From the NCBI GenBank assembly GCA_902495075.1, contig CABUVO010000002.1:62001-126000 (forward strand): a DNA stretch of 64,000 bases. Reading direction: 5' to 3'. The position numbers and the translations under genes were made by a program. Each line of letters begins with the position of its first letter. The stretch's first letter is position 1. The notes beneath the pieces are model-generated. The model saw nothing but the letters and a program-made list of their open reading frames with translations, made no database searches and was not told the DNA's origin. This DNA is from an uncultured Porphyromonadaceae bacterium (GTDB lineage: Bacteria > Bacteroidota > Bacteroidia > Bacteroidales > Muribaculaceae). This document shows, in pieces, positions 17,528-25,667 of this stretch.

Positions 17528-17914
17528 ATGAATGACAAAACTACATATTGGGTTGAGATGTCTGACTATGATTTTGAGACAGCGCATGCAATGCTGGCAA
17601 CTAAACGATACCTTTATGTCGGATTTATGTGTCATCAGGTAATTGAAAAGATTCTCAAAGCATATTGGAGCAATGTGCTCGAAGAACCGCCTCTTAAAAT
17701 TCATACCCTTTCTCGACTCGCTGAAAGAACCGGCTTAGATAAGGAGATGAACGAAGCGCACTTGGAAATAATAGATGCTCTCGAACCTTTAAATATAGAA
17801 GCCCGTTATCCATCTTATAAAGAACGACTTCTTAGAAGTTTAAATGATACGCGTTGTAAAGAATTAATTGCCAAGACAGATAATCTTAGACAATGGATAA
17901 AAAGCAAGCTATAA
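17528..17914 (+). CDS. HEPN-domain protein (partner of the MNT nucleotidyltransferase)
   Basis: A 128-residue all-helical HEPN-domain protein. YWVEMSDYDFETAHAML at the N-terminus, GFMCHQVIEKILKAYW near residue 38 and IEARYPSYKERL near residue 97 are typical of the HEPN family that pairs with MNT nucleotidyltransferases. The RX4-6H nuclease motif of HepT toxins is not evident, so this subtype may be nucleotide-binding or regulatory and not an RNase. Its 3' end overlaps the MNT gene by 22 bases, and a promoter lies just upstream. The order HEPN-MNT is reversed compared with the module at 62.6 kb. Confidence 0.82.
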   Translation: MNDKTTYWVEMSDYDFETAHAMLATKRYLYVGFMCHQVIEKILKAYWSNVLEEPPLKIHTLSRLAERTGLDKEMNEAHLEIIDALEPLNIEARYPSYKERLLRSLNDTRCKELIAKTDNLRQWIKSKL

Positions 17915-18189
17915 ATATTGCCAAACGCTATAAAAGTGCTGTTGCCGAGACAATGCCATTTAAGGCTGTATATCTGTATGGTTCTTTCAGCAAGGGTACA
18001 CACACAGATGAGAGTGATATCGATATTGCGGTAGTGGTGGAAAAACTTAATGAGGATTATTTCGCCGACACCCCGATACTCTGGAAGTTACGTCGTAAGA
18101 TCAGTAATCTGATAGAACCCGTTCTGTTGGCAGAAGATACCAGCAATCCTCTTTACTCAGACATCCTCAAAACCGGCATACTCATATAA
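17893..18189 (+). CDS. MNT-type nucleotidyltransferase
   Basis: A 98-residue minimal nucleotidyltransferase. VYLYGSFSKGTHTDESDIDI contains GSX10DXD with both catalytic acidic residues, near residues 29-44. The protein probably adds AMP to, or otherwise modifies, the HEPN protein encoded just upstream, with which it overlaps. The C-terminal SNPLYSDILKTGILI is the usual end of this subgroup. The pair sits between exopolysaccharide genes with no evident link to sugar metabolism and looks like an inserted toxin-antitoxin-type module. Confidence 0.83.
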   Translation: MDKKQAINIAKRYKSAVAETMPFKAVYLYGSFSKGTHTDESDIDIAVVVEKLNEDYFADTPILWKLRRKISNLIEPVLLAEDTSNPLYSDILKTGILI

Positions 18190-19167
18190 ACATTCGTTCC
18201 GATCCGAGGCGGAGTTCGCGTCTCTCGTCTGTGGCGAAGTTCGCGTCTCCCATCTGAGTCAATCTTACGTCTCAAACTTAATTCCTCATTCCTCATTCCT
18301 CATTTCTAATTCCTAATTTAGTATAACTAATTGTCAATGAATGAATTACCCCCCCCATTGGCGATTTTGGCGAAAAATCGGTTGAAAAATAACGTTTGAA
18401 ATATTTGGATATGTTAGTCCCAAATATTAATTTTGTAACTTCAAAAAACAACTTCAGAATTGCCCTTTTAGCATAGCTTGGCGCAAATATTCCATATTTC
18501 AGAACACTTGCTAATGGACAACCAACATAGTTTTTGAGAAGCGATGACAACTGCGTCATTCACTATATTACTTAATCAGATTATTTTCGTAACTGCCTTA
18601 CTTTCACATTTATATGCAACAAGGCAGGAATAGAAGATTTTGTCAAGACGGAAGGCTTTAGGCATTAGGCATTAGGCTTTAGAAAAGCTTCGTCGCATGT
18701 AATTTCACATTTCACATTATTCATTTAACATTGCCGAATCAAACTCTGTGTCTCCGCAGGTCGTTTACGACCCTCTGAGCCGATAAATAGAGTATACGTT
18801 GCATATTTCGTATCCAAACCTCCGTACCTCTGTGTCTCTGTGTTTGGATTTTCGCGACAAATTTTTAACAGTAGAACAATAGAAACAGTAGTTTGAAGCA
18901 AAAAAGTTCTCGAGTCTTCTTAAACACAGAGTCACAGAGGAACAGAGTTTTAGATTGATGTGAAATGAGAAATAAGCAATGATTAATTGGACGGCGCAGA
19001 GGCATCTTTCGATGCCGAGAGAGCCACAGAGTTTGAGGCGCAAGCTTCTCAAACACGTGTCTCAAATTTAGCCTCAAATCGGAGCAACAGCAGCTACGAT
19101 CGGACGCGAAGCCTCGCCGCGACTAATCATTACACATTACACATTCAACATTTCACTTTATTTAAAG
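18190..19167 (+). repeat. Long intergenic repeat mosaic, including an ACACAGAG element
   Basis: Almost 1 kb without a convincing gene. It holds ATTCCTCATTCCTCATTTC runs (near 18285), a unique stretch (18330-18590) with no clear coding signal, and GGCATTAGGCATTAGGC runs (18658). Then comes an element that starts at ACTCTGTGTCTCCGCAGG (18746) with a GGTCGTTTACGACC stem, passes CCTCTGTGTCTCTGTGTTTG, and is followed by its partner AAACACAGAGTCACAGAGG (18923). A CGCCGCGACTAATCATTAC block ends next to the TTG start at 19168. The ACACAGAG element recurs at 23.0-23.4 and 28.2 kb. Confidence 0.75.
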
Positions 19168-20283
19168 TTGCGTATCCTTCAGCTTGGAAAATTCTACCCG
19201 GTGAAAGGCGGGGTGGAGAAAGTTATGTATGACCTCATGACCGGTCTCGGTCAGCGCGGGATAGACTGCGATATGCTTTGCGCCGAATCTCATGGTCACG
19301 GCGCGGCAACCCGCATCGGTTCCCACGCGCGACTCATCACCTGCCGCACATGGGTGAAGGCTGCCTCCACTACGATCTCTCCATCCATGACCCTCACTCT
19401 CCGCAAGATCGCTAAGGATTACGACATCATCCACGTGCATCATCCCGACCCGATGGCAGCCCTCGCGCTACGTCTCTCCGGCTATAAGGGCAAGGTCGTG
19501 CTCCACTGGCACAGCGACATCGTAAAACAGAAAAAACTCTTCCGGTTCTATATGCCCCTGCAGCGTTGGCTCATCAACCGCGCCGACGTGATTGTGGGCA
19601 CCTCACCCGAATATATATTACATTCCCCCTGGCTCGCCGCCGTGCAAGATAAATGCCGCTGCGTGCCCATCGGTATTGTGCCGATCGCTCCCGATGCGGA
19701 AGGCGCCAAAGCAATCCGCGAGATGTGGCGCGACAAGAAGATTGTCTTCTTCCTCGGACGCCTCATCGCCTACAAAGGACTCGAGTATCTCGTGGCTGCC
19801 GCCGCCCATCTCCCCGAAGACTACGTGGTCGTGATCGGTGGTATGGGACCCTTGCGCGACAACCTGCAGCAGCAGATCGACATGCAGCGCATCAACCATA
19901 AGGTGAAGCTGCTCGACGAGATTCCGCAGGAAGACCTTGCCGCATGGTACACCGCCTGCGACGTTTTTTGCCTTCCTTCCGTCATGAAGTCAGAAGCCTT
20001 CGGTATCGTGCAGATCGAGGCCATGTCGCTCGGCAAACCGGTGGTTGCCACGCGCATCGACGGCAGCGGCACGGCATGGGTCAACGAGCATGGCGTCTCC
20101 GGTCTCAACGTCGAACCCCGCGATGCCCGCGCATTGGCGGAAGCCATCGTCGCCGTCACCAAAGATGCCGAAGAAGCAGCGCGCTACAGCGCCGGAGCCC
20201 TCGCCCGTTTCAACCGCCTCTTCCACATCGACCGCATGCTCGACAGCATGACGGAGACGTATAAGGCTTTAGATAATGTGTAA
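19168..20283 (+). CDS. Family 4 glycosyltransferase
   Basis: A 371-residue GT-B enzyme with a TTG start (MRILQLGKFYPVKGGVEKVM), directly after an intergenic repeat run. DIIHVHHPDPMAALAL near residue 92 and LHWHSDIVKQKKL near residue 113 belong to the acceptor domain. VFFLGRLIAYKGLEYLVAAA near residue 193 opens the donor domain, and PSVMKSEAFGIVQIEAMSLG near residue 271 is the EX7E nucleotide-sugar site. It resembles the mannosyl/galactosyl GT4 enzymes of exopolysaccharide loci. GC content is markedly higher than in the region-1 transferases. Specific sugar unknown. Confidence 0.9.
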   Translation: MRILQLGKFYPVKGGVEKVMYDLMTGLGQRGIDCDMLCAESHGHGAATRIGSHARLITCRTWVKAASTTISPSMTLTLRKIAKDYDIIHVHHPDPMAALALRLSGYKGKVVLHWHSDIVKQKKLFRFYMPLQRWLINRADVIVGTSPEYILHSPWLAAVQDKCRCVPIGIVPIAPDAEGAKAIREMWRDKKIVFFLGRLIAYKGLEYLVAAAAHLPEDYVVVIGGMGPLRDNLQQQIDMQRINHKVKLLDEIPQEDLAAWYTACDVFCLPSVMKSEAFGIVQIEAMSLGKPVVATRIDGSGTAWVNEHGVSGLNVEPRDARALAEAIVAVTKDAEEAARYSAGALARFNRLFHIDRMLDSMTETYKALDNV

Positions 20284-20436
20284 TGTTAAATGTGAAATGT
20301 GTAATTGATTGTCGCGGCAAGGCTTCGCGGCGAATCGTAGCTGCTGTTCGCGGCGAATCTTTCGTCTCAAATTTCATTTCACTTTTAATATTTCACTTTT
20401 AACATTTCACTTTTAACATTAATAAATCAATTTAAG
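20284..20436 (+). repeat. Intergenic inverted repeat runs
   Basis: GTAATGTTAAATGTGAAATG follows the stop, a GC-rich block with GGCTTCGCGGCGAATCGTAG lies in the middle, and TTTCACTTTTAACATTTCAC precedes the GTG start of the next gene. The outer runs are inverted copies of each other. No gene or promoter is visible. Confidence 0.65.
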
Positions 20437-21120
20437 GTGGATAATACATTTCTATCTTCATACGGTTCCCTTTCTCAGGAGGTGGATCAAAACCGTGTTG
20501 AGCGCGTAAAGCGCGAATACAATTGGTCCCGTTCCCTGAGCCTTGCCGTAAAGCGCTTTGCAGATATCGTGTTTGCCCTCGTGGCAATCGCCATATTCTT
20601 CATTCCCTGTGTTTTCATTGCCATCGCCATCTGGCTGGAAGACCGTCATAATCCGATTTTCCGTCAGGAAAGGATCGGCTATCGCGGGCGTCCCTTCATG
20701 CTCTATAAATTCCGCTCAATGAGAACGGATGCCGAGAAAGACAATCATCCGGAGCTCTGCCAGGATAAAGACGACCGCTGCACCCGCATCGGTGCTTTCA
20801 TCCGCAGTCATCATCTCGATGAGTTCCCCCAGCTCTGGAACGTGCTGAAAGGGGAGATGAGCTTCGTGGGGTATCGTCCTGAGCGTCGCTTCTTCATCGA
20901 CCAGATAATGGAGCATAATGCCGACTACGAGCGTCTTTATGCTCTTCGTCCCGGACTTTTCTCCGAGGCTACGCTCTACAACGGATATACCGACACCATC
21001 GAGAAGATGCTGACGCGTCTCGACATGGACCTTGACTATCTCAATAACCGCAGCCTCATGCTCGACATGAAGATCATCACCAAAACCGCCCTCTCCATCA
21101 TCTGCGGCAAAAAATTTTAA
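20437..21120 (+). CDS. Undecaprenyl-phosphate sugar phosphotransferase (WcaJ/PglC-like initiating enzyme)
   Basis: A 227-residue polyprenyl-phosphate hexose-1-phosphate transferase of the short type, lacking the large N-terminal membrane domain of WcaJ. A single hydrophobic re-entrant segment (about residues 38-65) precedes the catalytic domain. RQERIGYRGRPFMLYKFRSM near residue 86, MRTDAEKDNHPELC next to it, and LDEFPQLWNVLKGEMSFVGY near residue 127 are the family signatures. It starts repeat-unit synthesis by placing a sugar phosphate on undecaprenyl phosphate at the inner membrane. Start is GTG, directly after a repeat run. This is probably the priming enzyme of the whole exopolysaccharide locus, though it sits far from wzx. 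Confidence 0.92.
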   Translation: MDNTFLSSYGSLSQEVDQNRVERVKREYNWSRSLSLAVKRFADIVFALVAIAIFFIPCVFIAIAIWLEDRHNPIFRQERIGYRGRPFMLYKFRSMRTDAEKDNHPELCQDKDDRCTRIGAFIRSHHLDEFPQLWNVLKGEMSFVGYRPERRFFIDQIMEHNADYERLYALRPGLFSEATLYNGYTDTIEKMLTRLDMDLDYLNNRSLMLDMKIITKTALSIICGKKF

Positions 21121-21319
21121 TTAAGGCTTTAGGCCTTAGGCTTTAGGCTTTAGAGCCATTCGGCGAAGCAATATCTAAGGCTTTAGGTCTTGAGCCATTC
21201 GGCGAAGCAATTTCTAATGCCTAATGCCTAAAACCTAACACCTAACTTTTAGGCTTTAGAGCCATTCGGCGAAGCAATTTCTAATGCCTAATGCCTAAAG
21301 CCTAAAACCTAAAAAAAAC
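21121..21319 (+). repeat. GGCTTTAGGCATTAG tandem repeat block
   Basis: Three direct copies of a unit that contains AGAGCCATTCGGCGAAGCAA, flanked by GGCTTTAGG and CCTAATGCCTAA runs, which are inverted versions of one another. The same unit reappears at 25552-25632 after wza. It ends at the ATG of the PqqD-like gene. No gene is visible. Confidence 0.8.
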
Positions 21320-21592
21320 ATGCTCCTTAATCCGGAATTGAAGCTGAGGAAAGTCGGTAGGCACTCGATGATTGTCGATGTCTGCAGCGACAATATTAAC
21401 CTCACCAACGTCTACGAACTCAACGCCACAGCCGCCTGGCTGTGGGAGTCGGTGGCTGGCATCGACTTCACTGAAGACACCCTCGTGGATCTTCTCTGCG
21501 ACAGCTACGACGTATCGCCGGAGCAAGCCCGCGCCGATATCCGCCGCCTCCTCGACAAATGGAGCAAGCTTCATTTAATGTTAAATGTTTAA
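21320..21592 (+). CDS. PqqD-family peptide-binding protein
   Basis: A 90-residue protein of the PqqD family, a winged-helix fold that in RiPP pathways binds the leader peptide (RRE). NLTNVYELNATAAWLWESVA near residue 30 is the family core, followed by a helix with LCDSYDVSPEQARADIRRLL. Together with the NTP_transf_5 and HprK-like genes downstream it forms a trio that in proteobacteria is annotated as the 'HPr-rel-A' system and occurs in some lasso-peptide clusters. The last residues (LHLMLNV) are encoded by the AATGTTAAATG intergenic repeat, so the C-terminus was reshaped by repeat insertion. The bound peptide is unknown. Confidence 0.85.
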   Translation: MLLNPELKLRKVGRHSMIVDVCSDNINLTNVYELNATAAWLWESVAGIDFTEDTLVDLLCDSYDVSPEQARADIRRLLDKWSKLHLMLNV

Positions 21593-21903
21593 TGTTAAAT
21601 GTTTAATTAGGTTTGATGCGAATTGTTTGAGGTGAAAATCTGATTCGGATTTCGTCTCAAACCGCAGCGACGGTTGCTCGCAACTGTCGCATAAACAAAG
21701 GATAAAATTCCGCTACCTTGCCGCGGAGCGGTTGCAATGAAGCGCCAGCGCGTGTCGCGGTTTCCGCGATATTGGCTGCAGTTGCGAGCAACCGCAGTTC
21801 CGATTCGATGCGACACTTGCCGCGACTAATCATTACACATTACACATTCAACATTTCACATTATTTTAAAGCATTTCACATTTAAAATTACACATTAAAA
21901 GAA
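21593..21903 (+). repeat. Intergenic repeat mosaic
   Basis: An AATGTTTAATGTTAAATG run overlaps the end of the PqqD-like gene. Two copies of the GTTGCTCGCAACTGTCGC / CAGTTGCGAGCAACCG element follow in inverted orientation (about 21671 and 21778), then an AATCATTACACATTACACA run ending at the next ATG. The inverted pair could form a stem enclosing about 100 bases. No gene is seen. Confidence 0.75.
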
Positions 21904-22956
21904 ATGTTGTTGCGGCTTGTTCGGGCGGGCCTCTATGAGGATGCGGAGCATCTGAATGATTTCCCGGAGCTGACGGAGAAGGAATGGCTGGAGCTTTACG
22001 AAGAATCGAAGCGCCAGACTGTGTCGGGCATCGCGCTGCATGGGCTGACCATGCTTCCCGATTCCAAGATGCCTCCGCAGAGCGTCTTGTTCCGGTGGGT
22101 GGCGCGTGGCGACCGCATCGAACGCAGCTGGCAGGGAATGAAACGTGTGATACGGACGCTCGTTCCGTTTTTCGAAGCTGAAGGTATTCGTCCCGTGCTC
22201 CAGAAAGGACACGCCGTAGGTCGTTTCTATCCAACCCCGCAGCTCCGCACCAGCGGTGATGTGGATCTCTGCTTTGACGATGCCGACCGGCGTCGCGCCG
22301 ATGCGCTGATCGCTGCAAAAGGTGCATCTATCCGCGTCGCTTCCGACTGCTCGGGAGTGTATCAATGGGAGAACTATGACATAGAGCATCACAGCCGGTT
22401 GATCGAACTCAGCAATCCTTTTCGCAACAAGGCACTTCGTGAGATACTTTCCGAAGCACCGGTGAGGATAAGGATCGCCGACGACTGCGAGGCATATGCC
22501 CCCGCGCCTCTTGTCGAACTGCTTATGATCAGCGTGCATATCCTCAAGCATATTCTCGGACATGGCATCGGATTGCGGCATTTCTGCGATTATGCCCTTG
22601 CGCGCCGAGAGTTGCTGCCGCAGATAGGTGAGGAGAGATATGCAGAAGCATGCCGCCGACTGGGCATCACGCGCTGGACACGCGTGCTCGACGAATTTAC
22701 CGACTCTTACCTGTGTAAGCAACCCGAAGGCGCAAAGCGCCAGCCGAGCCGGCTGACACTCAAGATATTCTCCATGGTGAAGGAGGGAGGAAACTTCGGT
22801 CTTCATCATGGCAGCAGAAGAAAAAAAGGAGGAAAGCTAAAGAGCAAAGTTTCCACATTGGAAGCCTTCCTGCGCAATGCGCCGTTGGCGCTGCGTATCG
22901 CACCCGCCGAAGGTTTCTTCGGCGTGATGCGTCTCTCTGCCAACCTCGAATTCTAA
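21904..22956 (+). CDS. NTP_transf_5 family nucleotidyltransferase
   Basis: A 350-residue protein of the NTP_transf_5 nucleotidyltransferase family. GIRPVLQKGHAVGRFYP near residue 94 and RTSGDVDLCF with Asp119 and Asp121 form the metal and nucleotide site (G-D-x-D). ELLMISVHILKHILGHG near residue 203 is the conserved His-containing helix. Family members occur in RiPP clusters beside PqqD and HprK-like kinases, including some lasso-peptide loci, where nucleotidyl transfer to the peptide or a partner is suspected. No transglutaminase-like protease or asparagine-synthase-like cyclase is found nearby, so this is not a standard lasso cluster. The C-terminal 60 residues are basic. Confidence 0.85.
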   Translation: MLLRLVRAGLYEDAEHLNDFPELTEKEWLELYEESKRQTVSGIALHGLTMLPDSKMPPQSVLFRWVARGDRIERSWQGMKRVIRTLVPFFEAEGIRPVLQKGHAVGRFYPTPQLRTSGDVDLCFDDADRRRADALIAAKGASIRVASDCSGVYQWENYDIEHHSRLIELSNPFRNKALREILSEAPVRIRIADDCEAYAPAPLVELLMISVHILKHILGHGIGLRHFCDYALARRELLPQIGEERYAEACRRLGITRWTRVLDEFTDSYLCKQPEGAKRQPSRLTLKIFSMVKEGGNFGLHHGSRRKKGGKLKSKVSTLEAFLRNAPLALRIAPAEGFFGVMRLSANLEF

Positions 22957-23515
22957 TTTTTTTAACATCAGAACGAGAATAATTCTTTTAACAGTAGAAC
23001 GCGAATAATTTTGAACATTAGAACAATAGAAACATTAGTTTGAAGCAAAAAAGTTCTCGAGTCTTCTTAAACACAGAGGCACAGAGGGACAGAGCTTTAG
23101 AATAATGTTTAATTTGAAATGAGCAATGTTTAATTTTAAAGGCACGGAGGCATCTTTCGATGCATACAGAGTCACAGAGCTTGAGAACCACCTGTCATCA
23201 GGACATTTCACATTAAACATTACTCATTTAACATTGCCGAATCAGACTCTGTGCCTCCGGAGGTCGTTTACGACCCTCTGAGCCGATAAATAGAGTATAC
23301 GTTGCATATTTCGTATCCAAACCTCTGTACCTCTGTGTCTCTGTGTTTGGATTTTCGCGACAAATTTTTAACAATAGAACAATAGAACAATAGAACAATA
23401 GAACAATAGAAACAGTAGTTAGAGGCTAAAATCTAATGTTCCTAATGTACTAATGTTCAAAAAAGAAAAAATAGCGCAAGCGGGGATTTAGTTCACTAAT
23501 GTTGCTAAAGTTCTA
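22957..23515 (+). repeat. Long intergenic repeat mosaic with ACACAGAG element
   Basis: Contains AACATCAGAACGAGAATAAT and AACATTAGAACAATAG runs, then AAACACAGAGGCACAGAGGG (23069) with a GCATCTTTCGATGC stem. The partner element starting at ACTCTGTGCCTCCGGAGG (23247), with a GGTCGTTTACGACC stem, follows, and then five tandem AACAATAGA units (about 23369-23413). The two element halves occur in the opposite order from the copy at 18.7-18.95 kb. No gene is visible. Confidence 0.78.
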
Positions 23516-24445
23516 ATGTGGAAAATGGAACTGACGATAGCGGGATTCAGTGTGCGTTTGGAGCTGGCTGAGGAATTCGAAGGATTCCTCATGCCCGAAT
23601 CCTGGAAACCATTCCTTGGGAAAAAGGGAAAAGGGAATAGGGTAGAGGGGAAAGGGTTGGAGGCGCAGCCGGTTTTCACGATGCGTGTGGAGACGCGCCG
23701 CCGCGATGAGGCTCGGGTGGCGACCGCCGGTATGCGCGAGGTCACATCCTCCTTCAACGACCTTGGCGTGGCAAGGCTCTTCACCGATGGCAGCCGGTAT
23801 GTGGTGGGTGTCGCCCTCCTCCCGGAAAGCGGGCTGAGCTACATGGAGCTCTCCGAAGATTTTTCTACCGCCACAGTGCGCATGCGCAAAGGCGATACTC
23901 GCTTTGCCTTCATCCTCGACTCGATGATGCGCATATGGTTTTCGCAGGCAATCGTGGCTCATCGCGCCTTTCTCCTCCACGCCTCCGTGGTGACAGCCGC
24001 CTGCAAAGCCTACCTCTTCATGGGAAAGAGCGGCACAGGCAAGAGCACTCATTCGCGTCAGTGGCTATCCACTTTCTCAGACACCTCGCTCCTCAACGAT
24101 GACAATCCTGTGGTGCGCATCTCCGATGCAGGCGTAGTCACAATCTACGGCTCCCCATGGAGCGGCAAGACACCATGCTATAAAAACGAGTCGGCGCCGG
24201 CAGGCGGTTTCGTGCGACTGCGCCAGGCTCCTTACAACGAATACACCGCGCTCGAAGGTGTGGATGCCTTCATAGCTATCCTCCCCGGCGTGTCGGTGAT
24301 CAACCACAGCCGCCGCCTTTACGGCGCGGCATGCGCCACGGTGATCGACACCGTCGGCGCGGTGCCCGTCGGCAGCCTCGCCTGCCTCCCCGACAGCGCC
24401 TCCGCCCTCCTCTGTCGCCAAAAGCTGACAACACCAGAACGATAA
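23516..24445 (+). CDS. HprK-related serine kinase-like protein
   Basis: A 309-residue protein with an HPr-kinase/phosphorylase-like C-terminal half. GKSGTGKST (residues 170-178) is the P-loop. LLNDDNPVVRI near residue 195 supplies the acidic residues expected after it, and YGSPWSGKTPC follows near residue 218, as in HprK-related kinases. The N-terminal 150 residues are variable and begin MELTIAGFSVRL (ATG at 23516 or 23525). HprK-like kinases in RiPP clusters phosphorylate serine of the precursor peptide (for example paeninodin-type lasso peptides). With the PqqD-like and NTP_transf_5 genes this suggests a modification system embedded in the exopolysaccharide locus. Substrate unknown. Confidence 0.83.
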   Translation: MWKMELTIAGFSVRLELAEEFEGFLMPESWKPFLGKKGKGNRVEGKGLEAQPVFTMRVETRRRDEARVATAGMREVTSSFNDLGVARLFTDGSRYVVGVALLPESGLSYMELSEDFSTATVRMRKGDTRFAFILDSMMRIWFSQAIVAHRAFLLHASVVTAACKAYLFMGKSGTGKSTHSRQWLSTFSDTSLLNDDNPVVRISDAGVVTIYGSPWSGKTPCYKNESAPAGGFVRLRQAPYNEYTALEGVDAFIAILPGVSVINHSRRLYGAACATVIDTVGAVPVGSLACLPDSASALLCRQKLTTPER

Positions 24446-24757
24446 TAAAATTTTAACACCAGAACGAATAATCTTTTTGAACATTAGAACAGTAGAAACA
24501 ATAGTTTGAGGCTAATTTTTAACATTAGAACGAGAATAATTCTTTAAACAATAGAACAATAGTAACACTAACTTGAGAAAAAATCTAATGTTCTAATGTA
24601 CTAATGTTAAAAAACATTAGAACGAGAATAATTCTTTAAACAATAGAACAATAGTAACACTGGCTTGAGAAAAAATCTAATGTTCTAATGTACTAATGTT
24701 AAAAAACAATAGCGCAAGCGTAGATTCCCTAAGGTTTCTAGTGTTAAAAAATAAAAC
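24446..24757 (+). repeat. Tandem 92-base repeat of the AACATTAGAAC family
   Basis: Two nearly identical 92-base copies (24521-24612 and 24613-24704) each run from AACATTAGAACGAGAATAAT through a CAATAGAACAATAGTAACAC block to TCTAATGTTCTAATGTACTA. The ends of each copy are inverted relative to each other. They differ at two visible positions, so the duplication is recent. No gene is present before wza. Confidence 0.82.
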
Positions 24758-25552
24758 ATGATAATGAAAAAAGGAAAGATTTGTATGATGCTCGGGCTGC
24801 TGGCTCTTTGCAGCTGCAAGCAGCAAGAGTATCTTTATCTTGCAGATATGGTTGACGACGCCGGCTACGTGGTAGCCAACCGTCACACCACCCGCATTCA
24901 GGATGACGACCGTCTGCGTATCACCGTCAGTTGTAAGAATCCGGAGCTTGCCGCTCCTTTCAATGTCAGCTCTTCAGCCGTGAAGGTCGCTGCCAACGGC
25001 ACAGTGCAGGCTGCCTCACAAGACGAGAACGTATATCGAGTGAACCGCGAAGGCAACATCAGTTTTCCGGTGCTCGGAGAGCTGCATCTCGCCGGACTCT
25101 CCCTCATCGAGGCTTCCGAACTGATTCGCAACCGCATCATCAGCGGCAACTACATCAAAGACCCGATCGTAAACATCGAGTTCAAGAACTTCCATTATAC
25201 AGTGCTCGGTTCAGTGGGTGGTAACGGCACATACACTGTCGACGGTGACAAGGTGACCATCCTTGAGGCAATCGCCAAAGCCGGAGACCTCGATGCGAAT
25301 GCCGACCTCGAGAACATTGCTGTGATCCGCGAAAGCGACGGCAAGCGTCAGCTCTACAACGTAGACATCCGCAGCACCGATCTCTTCAACTCCCCGGCAT
25401 TCTATCTCGCGCAGAACGATATAATCTATGCGCGTCCGAAGAAGAAGAAAACCGACGGCAAAGCAGTCACCCTCCAATGGGTAACCGTCGCCCTCTCAGC
25501 CATCTCCGCGATCAGCACAGTGATGTGGGCAGTCAACTCTTTTAAAAATTAG
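24758..25552 (+). CDS. Wza-type polysaccharide export outer-membrane lipoprotein
   Basis: A 264-residue polysaccharide biosynthesis/export protein. A short signal peptide ends in a lipobox (LALCSC), giving a lipidated Cys near residue 22; the start may be ATG 24758 or 24764. The body carries the poly-export domain (RIQDDDRLRITVSCKNPELA near residue 48) and a SLBB-like domain (FHYTVLGSVGGNGTYTVDGD near residue 147 with ITILEAIAKAGD-type segment). A C-terminal hydrophobic segment (about residues 240-260) may cross the outer membrane. It forms the export channel working with Wzc, encoded next. Short GGCTTTAGG repeats separate the two. Confidence 0.92.
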   Translation: MIMKKGKICMMLGLLALCSCKQQEYLYLADMVDDAGYVVANRHTTRIQDDDRLRITVSCKNPELAAPFNVSSSAVKVAANGTVQAASQDENVYRVNREGNISFPVLGELHLAGLSLIEASELIRNRIISGNYIKDPIVNIEFKNFHYTVLGSVGGNGTYTVDGDKVTILEAIAKAGDLDANADLENIAVIRESDGKRQLYNVDIRSTDLFNSPAFYLAQNDIIYARPKKKKTDGKAVTLQWVTVALSAISAISTVMWAVNSFKN

Positions 25553-25667
25553 GCTTTAGGTTTTAGGCTTTAGGCATTAGAACCATTCGGCGAAAGCAAT
25601 ATCCTAAAGCCTAAAGCCTAATGCCTAACGCCTGAAAAATAACATTTAACATTACACATTAATTTAA
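25553..25667 (+). repeat. GGCTTTAGG repeat block between wza and wzc
   Basis: A GGCTTTAGGTTTTAGGC run, a CCATTCGGCGAAAGCAATAT core and an inverted CCTAAAGCCTAATGCCTAA run match the unit at 21121-21319. A TTTAACATTACACATTAAT run then leads directly into the GTG start of the kinase gene. Confidence 0.75.

Noticed and set aside
18293..18559. An 88-codon frame on the minus strand and other frames in the 18.2-19.1 kb gap
   Set aside because: No family resemblance, overlap with repeat runs at one end, and opposite direction to all neighbours. Kept as unexplained non-coding sequence.
21320..24445. Standard lasso-peptide biosynthetic cluster
   Set aside because: PqqD-like, kinase and nucleotidyltransferase genes fit, but no asparagine-synthase-like cyclase, no transglutaminase-like protease and no typical precursor are present in the window.
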